DNA of 64,000 bases, from positions 296,720 through 360,719 of the forward strand of contig CAVZDP010000001.1 in the NCBI GenBank assembly GCA_963774075.1. Reading direction: 5' to 3'. Both the position numbers and the translations under genes were made by a program. The stretch is from JBBQNR01 sp963774075. Lineage in GTDB: Bacteria > Actinomycetota > Thermoleophilia > Solirubrobacterales > JBBDJG01. Every line of letters begins with the position of its first letter. The first letter of the stretch is position 1. A model generated the notes under the pieces. It was not told the DNA's origin, searched no databases, and saw only the letters and a program-made list of their open reading frames with translations. Shown here piece by piece: positions 24,074 through 31,703 of the stretch.

Positions 24074-26127
24074 GCGCCCACCCGGCGATGGCGCACGGGG
24101 CGGAGACTAAAATGCCCGGAGGTTTGCACCAGCCGCGTAGAAAGAGCCGAGCCCGCGAGTTGCTGCTAGGCCCCAACTTGCTGCGCGCCACCTGGATGTC
24201 CGCCGCCTGGGGCGCGGCGGCCATGGGCCTCGTCCTCGGTTTGCGCGCGGTCCAGGACATGCCGCTCTGGAACAGCTCTCCTCTCGTAACGGTGATTTTG
24301 CTCGCGGCGCCTCTCGGCTTCCTGGTCGGGATCGGCGGCTTCGACTACTGGGGGAAGTGGATGATCGGCTCCCCCACGGAGCCGGAGGATCACTCCGGGC
24401 ACGGCGCGCGCAGCTGGCGCGACTACTTCCGTCTCAACACGGACCACAAGGTGATCGGCATCCAGTACACGGTCACCGCGATCTTCTTCCTGCTGTTCGC
24501 CGGTGGTCTGGCGGAGATCATGCGGGTCGAGCTCGCGCAACCGGGTCAGCAGGTCGTGGACTCCAATACGTTCAACGGACTTTTCTCGGTCCACGCGGCC
24601 CTGATGATCTTCCTGGTCGTGATCCCGATCTTCGCTGGGCTGGCGAACTACGTCATCCCGCTCATGATCGGGGCGCCCGACATGGCGTTCCCGCGCCTGA
24701 ATGCGCTCAGCTACTGGTTGTTGCCCGTCGCCGGGATCATGATGGCGGCCAGCTTCATCGTCCCCCACGGCGGGGCCTTCAACACCGGTTGGACCGCCTA
24801 CGCACCGCTGTCGACAGACGCGCCACTCGGTCAGCAGTTCTTCACGATCGGCGTCCAGTTCGCGGGCACGTCCTCGATTATGACTGCGCTCAACTTCCTC
24901 GTCACGATCATCACCATGCGCGCGCCCGGCATGACCTTTTGGCGCATGCCGTTGCTCGTGTGGGCGAACTTCACGACCTCGCTGCTCGTCGTGATCGCGA
25001 CGCCGTTCGTGGCCGGCTCGCAGTTCCTGGTCCTGCTCGACCGCAGCCTCCACGCACGGTTCTTCGATGCGGCGTTGGGAGGCGACGTCATCTCCTACCA
25101 GCACATCTTCTGGTTCTACTCGCACCCGGCGGTGTACATCATGATGCTGCCGGGCTTCGGGATCATCTCGGAGATCATCTCCGCCAAGTCGCGGAAACCG
25201 ATCTTCGGCTACCGGCTGATGGCGCTCTCCCTCTTGGCGATCCTCGTCCTGGGTTTTACCGTCTGGGCTCACCACATGTTCGTGTCGGGGATGTTCAGCT
25301 GGCTGCGCGTCCCGATGATGATCACGACGATGGCGATCGCCGTCCCGACGGGGATCAAGATCTTCAGCTGGCTTGCCACGTTGTGGCGGGGAGTGCTCGA
25401 GCTGTCCACGCCGATGCTGTTCGCGCTCGGGTTCATCACGATGTTCACGCTCGGCGGGATCAGCGGCATCATGCTCGCCGCGATCCCGGTGGACATCCAC
25501 ACGTCCGACACGTACTTCGTCGTCGCTCACATCCACTACGTGCTGTTCGGCGGCAGCATCTTCACGATCTTTGCCGGCATCTACTACTGGTTCCCGAAGA
25601 TGACCGGCCGGATGTATGACGAGAGGCTCGGGCAGATCCACTTCTGGCTGACCTTCATCGGCTTCAACGTCACATTCGGTCCTATGCACTGGCTGGGGCT
25701 CGAGGGGATGCCTCGGCGGGTCGCCGACTACGCGGACAAGTTCGCGGACTGGAACCTGGTGGTGACGGGCGGGGCGTTCCTGCTCGGGCTTTCGACGCTC
25801 TTCTTCGTCTACAACATGGTCGTCAGCTGGAAATGGGGACCACCCGCGCCCGGCAACCCGTGGCGAGCGAAGACGCTCGAGTGGCAGGTCTCCTCGCCGC
25901 CTCCGATCTTCAACTTCGACGAGATCCCGCAGGTGGTGGGCGGCCCGTACGAGTACGGCGTGCCGGGCGCCGTGCACGCCGTCATGAACGGAGAGCGCGC
26001 GAAGGTCGCCGTGGGCGCCGGCGATGCTGACGCAGAGCAGACCTCTCCAGCCGGCAACGGGCACGGGAACGGCCACGGCCCGCCGGGCGACGGCCACGGA
26101 ACCCCACCGGCCGGCGGTGCCGCCTAA
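24070..26127 (+). CDS. ctaD: Cytochrome c oxidase subunit I, A2-type heme-copper oxidase
   Basis: 685 residues, about 13-14 transmembrane helices. Heme and CuB histidines are seen in FSVHAALMIF, the helix VI motif YSHPAVYIMMLPGFG (about 350), HHMFVSG (about 401) and HIHYVLFGG (about 487). Helix VI has YSHPAVY rather than GHPEVY: the gating glutamate is absent and Tyr-Ser replaces it, the mark of A2-type oxidases with an alternative D-channel. The N-terminus carries an extra helix pair. The last 25 or so residues are a His/Gly-rich tail (NGHGNGHGPP) that might bind metal. GTG start with a 4-base overlap. Confidence 0.96.
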   Translation: MSAHPAMAHGAETKMPGGLHQPRRKSRARELLLGPNLLRATWMSAAWGAAAMGLVLGLRAVQDMPLWNSSPLVTVILLAAPLGFLVGIGGFDYWGKWMIGSPTEPEDHSGHGARSWRDYFRLNTDHKVIGIQYTVTAIFFLLFAGGLAEIMRVELAQPGQQVVDSNTFNGLFSVHAALMIFLVVIPIFAGLANYVIPLMIGAPDMAFPRLNALSYWLLPVAGIMMAASFIVPHGGAFNTGWTAYAPLSTDAPLGQQFFTIGVQFAGTSSIMTALNFLVTIITMRAPGMTFWRMPLLVWANFTTSLLVVIATPFVAGSQFLVLLDRSLHARFFDAALGGDVISYQHIFWFYSHPAVYIMMLPGFGIISEIISAKSRKPIFGYRLMALSLLAILVLGFTVWAHHMFVSGMFSWLRVPMMITTMAIAVPTGIKIFSWLATLWRGVLELSTPMLFALGFITMFTLGGISGIMLAAIPVDIHTSDTYFVVAHIHYVLFGGSIFTIFAGIYYWFPKMTGRMYDERLGQIHFWLTFIGFNVTFGPMHWLGLEGMPRRVADYADKFADWNLVVTGGAFLLGLSTLFFVYNMVVSWKWGPPAPGNPWRAKTLEWQVSSPPPIFNFDEIPQVVGGPYEYGVPGAVHAVMNGERAKVAVGAGDADAEQTSPAGNGHGNGHGPPGDGHGTPPAGGAA

Positions 26128-26134
26128 AGAGGCC

Positions 26135-27028
26135 ATGGAGGCGCACGAAGCAGCCGGCGGTGCGACGCGCGACGGGGGGCAGCCGCCCACCCACGTGCTG
26201 GTCGTCGCCAACGAGACAGTCGGCGGCCACAGGCTGCTCGAGGCGATCGAGCGCCGCCGGGAGCGCGGGCCGATCCGCTGCACGGTGATCTGCCCGCAGA
26301 ACAAGCCACGCAAGGGCTATGTGATCTACGACGACAGCGTGCGCTCGGCCGCCAGCATCAGACTCGACCTCACGCTAGAGCGCCTCCGCGAGCTGGGCAT
26401 CGAGGCCATCGGCGAGGTGATGGACCCCGATCCGTTCCTGGCGGTCGCAGACGCCGCGCGCGCCTACAGGCCGAGCGAGATCATCATCTCCACGTATCCC
26501 TACCCGCGCTCCGGCTGGCTGCGGCGAGACCTGCTCGGCCGCATCCGCGAAGAGACAGGGCTGCCCGTCGAGCACGTCGTGGTGGATCTGAGGGAAGAGC
26601 CGATCAAGAACGTCCTCGTCGTCGCCAACGAGACCGTCGGCGGCCGCAGCCTGATCGAGGCACTCGAGCGGCGCGCGAGCGAGACGCCACACCGCTTCAC
26701 GGTCATAGCGCCGCAGGGCGGGAAGGACCCCGACGCGACGGCCTCGGCCCGCGACCGCCTCCAGGACACCGTCAGGAAGCTTCGCCGGGCGGGGCTCGAC
26801 GTCGTGGGACAGGTGATGGACCCCGATCCGCTCACGAGCGTCCAGAACGCGCTCCAGTACCACCCGGCCGACGAGATCATCGTCTCGACGTTTCCCGGAA
26901 CGCGCTCACGCTGGATGAGGGCCGACCTGATAGACCGCGTGCGAAAGGCAACCGGCAAGAAGGTCGAGCACATCACCGCCGACCCGGCGGACGAGCCCGA
27001 GCTGGTCGGCCAGACCAAGGCGGCGTGA
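26135..27028 (+). CDS. Tandem universal-stress-protein-like protein inside the oxidase operon
   Basis: 297 residues made of two alpha/beta repeats of about 140 each. Both begin with nearly the same strand (HVLVVANETVGGHRLLEAIE and NVLVVANETVGGRSLIEALE) and share EVMDPDPF / QVMDPDPL and EIIISTYPYPRSGWLRRDL / EIIVSTFPGTRSRWMRADL. The fold is UspA-like, but the classical ATP motif G-2x-G-9x-G(S/T) is not evident. ATG 26135 follows AAAGAGG and lies 7 bases after coxA. Its position between subunits I and III suggests a role in oxidase regulation or assembly; that is inference. Confidence 0.8.
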   Translation: MEAHEAAGGATRDGGQPPTHVLVVANETVGGHRLLEAIERRRERGPIRCTVICPQNKPRKGYVIYDDSVRSAASIRLDLTLERLRELGIEAIGEVMDPDPFLAVADAARAYRPSEIIISTYPYPRSGWLRRDLLGRIREETGLPVEHVVVDLREEPIKNVLVVANETVGGRSLIEALERRASETPHRFTVIAPQGGKDPDATASARDRLQDTVRKLRRAGLDVVGQVMDPDPLTSVQNALQYHPADEIIVSTFPGTRSRWMRADLIDRVRKATGKKVEHITADPADEPELVGQTKAA

Positions 27029-27038
27029 GAGAGGGAAC

Positions 27039-27635
27039 GTGGAAGCGGCAGCCGTAGCACACGCACACGGGCCGCCGGAGGCGAACCGCAGCTCCCGGAT
27101 CGATCCCCAGCTCCTCGGGATCCTGCTTTTCATCATCTCCGAGGCGATGCTGTTCGGCTCCTTCTTCACGATGTACTTCTTCGTACGGGAGGTGCAGGAC
27201 GCCGCGTGGCCACCTGAGCCGTTCGAGTTCCCGGTCGCAGTCGCCGGCATGAACACCGCGATCCTGCTCTCCTCGAGCTTCACGATGCATTACGCGCTGC
27301 ACTCGATCAAGCGCGGCAACCGCATCGGCCTCCAGGTCGGGCTCGCGGTCACGTTCTTGATGGGCGCCATCTTCCTCGGAACGCAGATCAACGAGTACTT
27401 CAAGGCCGGGTTCGCGATCTCCGACGGAGCCTTCGCCTCCGTTTTCTACGGACTGACCGGGCTTCACGGCGCCCACGTCTTTGTCGGCCTCACGCTGCTG
27501 GCCATCGCCAACATGCGCACGCTCCGCGGCCACTTCACCCCCGACGCTCACATGGGCGTCGAGGCGACCGGCATCTACTGGCACTTCGTGGACGTGATGT
27601 GGATAATCGTGTACAGCACGATCTACCTTCTGTAG
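27039..27635 (+). CDS. ctaE: Cytochrome c oxidase subunit III, short form
   Basis: 198 residues with five transmembrane helices, the short form lacking the first two helices of the mitochondrial-type protein. Conserved segments are LLGILLFIISEAMLFGSFFTMYF, YYGLTGLHGAHVFVG-like (here FYGLTGLHGAHVFVGLTLL) and the end IYWHFVDVMWIIVYSTIYLL. The GTG start has GAGAGGG 3 bases upstream. It completes the oxidase core; no subunit IV is visible nearby. Confidence 0.94.
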   Translation: MEAAAVAHAHGPPEANRSSRIDPQLLGILLFIISEAMLFGSFFTMYFFVREVQDAAWPPEPFEFPVAVAGMNTAILLSSSFTMHYALHSIKRGNRIGLQVGLAVTFLMGAIFLGTQINEYFKAGFAISDGAFASVFYGLTGLHGAHVFVGLTLLAIANMRTLRGHFTPDAHMGVEATGIYWHFVDVMWIIVYSTIYLL

Positions 27636-27669
27636 CCGCCTGTCGGCAGCGGAGGGGAAGGAGAAGCCG

Positions 27670-28362
27670 GTGATCAATCCGCTCAGGTCCGAAGAGGACG
27701 CTTTCCGGTTCACTCTCCTCATCGCCGTGCTCGTCGCTCCGGTCGCGCTGTCGGCGATCATCTTCGGATCGGGCGTGGCGATCGGGATCGGCCTCGGGCT
27801 CGGCATCGGCCTGTTGATCGGCCTGTCGCTCCTGAGGCGCGACGAGCCGAAGGAGAAGATGTTGCTCGGCCGCCGCGTCGACGACGCCGACTCCGGGCGC
27901 CGCATCCTCGTCGTGGCAAACGAGACTCTGGTCGGTGAGGCGCTACGCGCGGAGATCGCCCACCGTACACGCGGCTACGAGGCCGAGCTCCGCGTGGTGT
28001 GCCCGGCGCTCAACACGAAGCTCAAGCACTGGGTATCGGACGAGGACGCGGCGCGCTACCAGGCCCAGGAGCGGCTGGACGGGATGCTCGCCGAGCTCGC
28101 TCGCGAGGGCCTCGAGGCAACCGGCGACATCGGCGATGGAGACCCACTCCAGGCGATGGAGGATGCTCTCAGGCAGTTCCCGGCGGACGAGGTGATCATC
28201 TCGACTCATCCCCACGGGCGCTCGAACTGGCTCGAGCGTGATGTCGTCGGGAAGGCGCGCGAGCGCTTCGACCTCCCGGTGAGCCACGTCGTCGTCGACC
28301 TCGCGCACGAGCGCGTGGCCGGCGCCGAGTCGCACATCGGGCCGCCTTCGGCGGACACCTAA
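27670..28362 (+). CDS. Membrane-anchored universal-stress-like protein
   Basis: 230 residues from GTG 27670. Two hydrophobic segments near the N-terminus (about 14-34 and 36-54, the second a GIGLGLGIGLLIG glycine-zipper) are followed by one UspA-like domain: ILVVANETLVGEALRAEI, GDIGDGDPLQAMEDAL, EVIISTHPHGRSNWLERDVVGKA and VSHVVVDLAHE. The domain is clearly homologous to both repeats of the 26135-27028 protein. It closes the oxidase operon and converges on the cytochrome c lipoprotein gene, 38 bases away. Confidence 0.8.
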   Translation: MINPLRSEEDAFRFTLLIAVLVAPVALSAIIFGSGVAIGIGLGLGIGLLIGLSLLRRDEPKEKMLLGRRVDDADSGRRILVVANETLVGEALRAEIAHRTRGYEAELRVVCPALNTKLKHWVSDEDAARYQAQERLDGMLAELAREGLEATGDIGDGDPLQAMEDALRQFPADEVIISTHPHGRSNWLERDVVGKARERFDLPVSHVVVDLAHERVAGAESHIGPPSADT

Positions 28363-28400
28363 AGTCACGAGAGTCCGCCTTACGGCGGCCTCCAGTCGTA

Positions 28401-29126
28401 TTACTTGACGGTCAGCGTCCCCTTCATGCCGCCCTGCTCGTGCCCGGGCACGCTGCAGTAGAACGTGTACTCGTTGGGCTCGAGCTTGGCGGACACCTTC
28501 GAGGTCCCGCCGTTCGAGACCTCATTGCCGCGCTTGTCCATGCCGCCGCCCTTGACGGAGATGTCGTGCGGCACGGGTGACTCGTTCTTGGAGAGGAGCG
28601 TCACGTTGCCGGGCTTCGCGGTCGCGCTCTCGAACTCGTACTTGAGCTGGCCGGTCGGGTCAGCCGGGATCGAGACCTCGTTCTTGGCGTTTGCCTTGGC
28701 CTCGCCTCCGCCTCCGCCTCCGCCACTGCCGGCCGCCGGCGCCCCACCACCACCGCTGCTCTTTCTCGCAGCCACCTGAGCCACGTACTTGGCGACAGAT
28801 TCGGCGTCCTCACCGGTCACGAGGTTGGCCGGCATCTCGGGCCCCATCGGCAGCTCGATCTGCTTGGCCACGATGTCCTCGATGGTGTCGCGACCAAGGC
28901 CATCGCGGATCGACTGAGCGAAGGCCGCGTCGAGGTCGGGACCGATGGTCCCCCGCGTCTGTGCGTCGGCGAGGGTGTGGCAGGAGCCGCAGCGCTGCAC
29001 GAAGAGCTGCTTGCCCTTCGCAGGGTCGGCTTTGCTCTCCCCGCCGCAGCCGGCGAGCGTCGCCAAACCGGCCACTCCGACGAGAGCGGCCGCCAGCACC
29101 AGGTGTCGCCGGGCGGCTTCGAGCAA
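28401..29126 (-). CDS. Cytochrome c-cupredoxin fusion lipoprotein
   Basis: About 241 residues from TTG 29126 (start uncertain). The signal sequence ends in the lipobox LAGC. A class I cytochrome c domain follows, with heme-binding CGSCH and a Met in PMGPEMPANL. A Gly/Ala-rich linker leads to a C-terminal blue-copper domain with VPHDIS and YCSVPGHEQGGMK. This puts a heme and a copper electron carrier on one lipid-anchored chain, well suited to feed CuA of the neighbouring oxidase. The cupredoxin end closely resembles that of the 22695-23261 protein. Both ORF ends are clean; only the start codon is doubtful. Confidence 0.85.
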   Translation of the reverse strand: MLEAARRHLVLAAALVGVAGLATLAGCGGESKADPAKGKQLFVQRCGSCHTLADAQTRGTIGPDLDAAFAQSIRDGLGRDTIEDIVAKQIELPMGPEMPANLVTGEDAESVAKYVAQVAARKSSGGGGAPAAGSGGGGGGGEAKANAKNEVSIPADPTGQLKYEFESATAKPGNVTLLSKNESPVPHDISVKGGGMDKRGNEVSNGGTSKVSAKLEPNEYTFYCSVPGHEQGGMKGTLTVK

Positions 29127-29194
29127 GGCGGGGCGGCATTCTAACCGCGCCCCGGACGCCGGACGTCGGCCGGCGTCCGGGGGCTTGGGTCGGG

Positions 29195-30313
29195 CTAGAG
29201 CTTGGGTGGCCGCTTGGACTTGCGCCTCTTGGTGCATGTGCGGTACTTACGCGTGCCCCGTAGCGTGTTCCCCGCTGTCGTGAGCACCACGATCCGCACC
29301 TTGAAGGTGCCGCTCGGCAGGCCGCGCAGGTTCACGTTGGCGACGGTCCGCTTGCGCTGAAAGACCTTGCGCTTGAGGACGCGTACCTTCTTGCCGTTCA
29401 CGAACACGAGCGCAGTCTGGATCTGGATTCCGCCCGGTTGGCGGATGCGGATCCGGAACTTGCGGCGGCTCACGCACTTGCGGTTCGAGGGCAGACCTAT
29501 GACGCCCGCGCCGGGCTTGCGAATGGTGCCGCCGCTGATCGTGCCGTCGGCGATCAGCGTCTCGGGCGCCGGCGGAACGCTCGAGTCGCGTTCGGCGACC
29601 TGAAGCGCACTCCCCGCGGGCGGTTCTTGGAAGGAGTTGTGCGTCGGGCAGCAGTTGATGTCGTCGTTCGTGCCAATGCCGTTGACGCTGTCGTGGAAGC
29701 CGAGCGCCTGCCCTTCCGGTGTCAGCCTGAAGGGCGCGACGACCTGCTTGCCACCGATCCCGATCGGCACGAACTGGTAGTAGGGATCGGCCGGGTCGTC
29801 GCCGTCGGTGCCGCCGGCGAGCGCGAAGATGCCGCCGCCGGAGTTGAAGAACGCCGTGATGTCGTTCTTGCGCGCGATCAGGGCCGCGGAATCGGCCGTG
29901 CTGGTCTGGTCGCCGGACGATCCCACGACGATCGCGCTGTACTTGGAGGTCGTTAGCGGCTCCGCGGGAAAGCCGGGATTCGTGCTCGGGCAGAGGGTCG
30001 TGTGACCCGCGCCCGCTCCGGCGTTCGCGACCGCGGTCGCGAGGCGGGTGGCCGGCGAGCAGTCGAGCAGCAGCAGGGGCCTGCCGGGGTTCGGCGCGCC
30101 TCCGCGGACGTAGGTGAGCGCGACCCCGATGAAGTGACACTCTCCACTGGGAGCGTCGTAGCCCGAGCAGTGGCTGTCGGCGTCGTGGCCGGTGGCGACG
30201 AGCCGTCCGGCCATGGCCGAAGCCGGCATCGTGAGCACTGCGGCCAGCAGCGCGACGGTCGCGTATGCGAGCGTCCGGGCGAGCGGCCTGTTCCTACTCC
30301 CTGCGTCCGGCAT
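29195..30313 (-). CDS. Secreted protein of unknown function, tandem paralogue 1
   Basis: 372 residues with a Sec signal (hydrophobic stretch about 13-32, cleavage near ASAMA). The mature part opens GRLVATGHDADSHC and contains YSAIVVGSS, FFNSGGGIFALAGG and the striking block GTNDDINCCPTHNSFQEP, all shared with the next gene. The fold of the first part resembles class I glutamine-amidotransferase-like or ThuA-like domains. The C-terminal 100 residues look like a beta-sandwich ending in a Lys/Arg-rich tail. At least eight cysteines suggest disulfides. I cannot name the family. Confidence 0.75.
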   Translation of the reverse strand: MPDAGSRNRPLARTLAYATVALLAAVLTMPASAMAGRLVATGHDADSHCSGYDAPSGECHFIGVALTYVRGGAPNPGRPLLLLDCSPATRLATAVANAGAGAGHTTLCPSTNPGFPAEPLTTSKYSAIVVGSSGDQTSTADSAALIARKNDITAFFNSGGGIFALAGGTDGDDPADPYYQFVPIGIGGKQVVAPFRLTPEGQALGFHDSVNGIGTNDDINCCPTHNSFQEPPAGSALQVAERDSSVPPAPETLIADGTISGGTIRKPGAGVIGLPSNRKCVSRRKFRIRIRQPGGIQIQTALVFVNGKKVRVLKRKVFQRKRTVANVNLRGLPSGTFKVRIVVLTTAGNTLRGTRKYRTCTKRRKSKRPPKL

Positions 30314-30391
30314 GGAAACCTCCCGAGGTCGTGGGGCGCTCCACCGTAGCCGAGCGCACGGCCGGAAATGGGGGGTCGCCGGACTGGACGT

Positions 30392-31546
30392 CTAGACGCT
30401 GAAGCGGCGCTTGGCGGAAGGCTTCTTCTTTGCGGCCCGCTTCTTCGCGCAGATGCGATAGCGCTTCTTGGTCGTCAGCGTCACGCCCTGCGTGGTGCGG
30501 ACGACGATCCTGATGCGTGCGAAACCGGATTTCGGCAGGCGGCGGATGCGAACGCTGATGCTCGGCTTTTCGCCGAAGGCGCCCCGCTGCAGCCTCTTCG
30601 CGCGCCTCCCGTTGACGTAGATGGTGGCGCGCTGGATCCTGCTGGCGCCGGGCTGGCGGATGCGGAGCTTGAGGCTCCGCCGGCGCACGCATTTGCGCGC
30701 CTTCGGCGCCTCGATCACCTGACCCGTTACCGGAGCCCCGGAAACGATGGTCTTGGCGCCGATGGAGCCCTCCGCGAAGAGCGTCTCCGGAGCGCCGGTG
30801 CTGTCGCGCTCGGCAACTTGGAGCGCGCTGCCGGGCGCCGGCTCCTGGAACGAGTTGTGCGTCGGGCAGCAGTTGATGTCGTCGTTCGTGCCGATGCCGC
30901 CGCGGGGGTCCTCGAAGCCGAGCGACTGACCGGCGGGCGTGAGCACGAAGGGCGCGCTCACCGCCTTGCCGCCGAGCGGGATCGGAAGGAAGGAGTAGTA
31001 GACGTCCGGGATCGCGGGGTCGCCGTCGGCGTTGAAGGCGCCGGAGAAGGCGAGGATGCCGCCGCCCTCGTTGAAGAACGCGGTGAAGTCCGCGGCACGG
31101 TTGTTGATCGCGAGCGAGTCGGGCGCGGTGGCGATCTGCGAGCGGATGTTGAGGAGGTCGGTGGAGCTCCCGACGATGATCGCGCTGTAGCGCGAGGTCG
31201 TGAGCGACTCCCGCTTGAAGTCGGCGTCCTTGCTCGGGCACATCGTCGTCGCCGGCACGGGCCCGCCGGTGCCCAGGTTGACCGCCGTCTGGAGGAAGTG
31301 CTCCGTCGAGCAGTCGAGCAGGAGCAGCGGCCTGCTCGGAGTCGGAGCGGCGGCCCGGACGTAGTTGAGCGCAACGGCGACGAAGTGGCACTGCCCCCGC
31401 TCCGGGTCGGAGCCCGCGCAGTGACCGTCGGCGTCGTGACCGGTCACCAGCAGGCGTCCCGCGAAAGCGGGGGCCGGGAACGCAAACGCGGCAAGAGCCG
31501 CGGCCACCAGCAGCGCGCGAATTCCGTTGAGGGCTGGAGTGCTCAT
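30392..31546 (-). CDS. Secreted protein of unknown function, tandem paralogue 2
   Basis: 384 residues from ATG 31546, chosen because a Sec signal follows at once (LLVAAALAAFAFPAPAFAG). The mature region parallels the preceding paralogue throughout: RLLVTGHDADGHC, RPLLLLDCS, YSAIIVGSS, FFNEGGGILAFSGAF, GTNDDINCCPTHNSFQEP, GSALQVAERDS and a basic C-terminus. Divergence is moderate, so the duplication is not recent. The gene is transcribed away from the beta-propeller gene at 31704, leaving 157 bases for both promoters. Confidence 0.75.
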   Translation of the reverse strand: MSTPALNGIRALLVAAALAAFAFPAPAFAGRLLVTGHDADGHCAGSDPERGQCHFVAVALNYVRAAAPTPSRPLLLLDCSTEHFLQTAVNLGTGGPVPATTMCPSKDADFKRESLTTSRYSAIIVGSSTDLLNIRSQIATAPDSLAINNRAADFTAFFNEGGGILAFSGAFNADGDPAIPDVYYSFLPIPLGGKAVSAPFVLTPAGQSLGFEDPRGGIGTNDDINCCPTHNSFQEPAPGSALQVAERDSTGAPETLFAEGSIGAKTIVSGAPVTGQVIEAPKARKCVRRRSLKLRIRQPGASRIQRATIYVNGRRAKRLQRGAFGEKPSISVRIRRLPKSGFARIRIVVRTTQGVTLTTKKRYRICAKKRAAKKKPSAKRRFSV

Positions 31547-31703
31547 CCTGAGTCCGAGATCTTGGCCTTCCTGCCTACAGGCCGGGGCGACGGCGACCAA
31601 TGTAGCGGAAGGCGTCGGATCGGGACGGACCCGTTCCGGAAATCTCCGCTGTTTCCCCAAAGCCCGGCTAGACTCCCTCTCACTGTCCTCGGGGTGGAGG
31701 CGC

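Noticed and set aside
24166..26313. A 715-residue open frame antisense to oxidase subunit I
   Set aside because: Composition of Arg/Asp/His/Glu with no domain; subunit I is unmistakable on the other strand.
28366..28392. CCGCC-TTA-CGGCGG hairpin between convergent genes as a bidirectional terminator
   Set aside because: The stem is short and has no T-run on either side; not supported enough to list.
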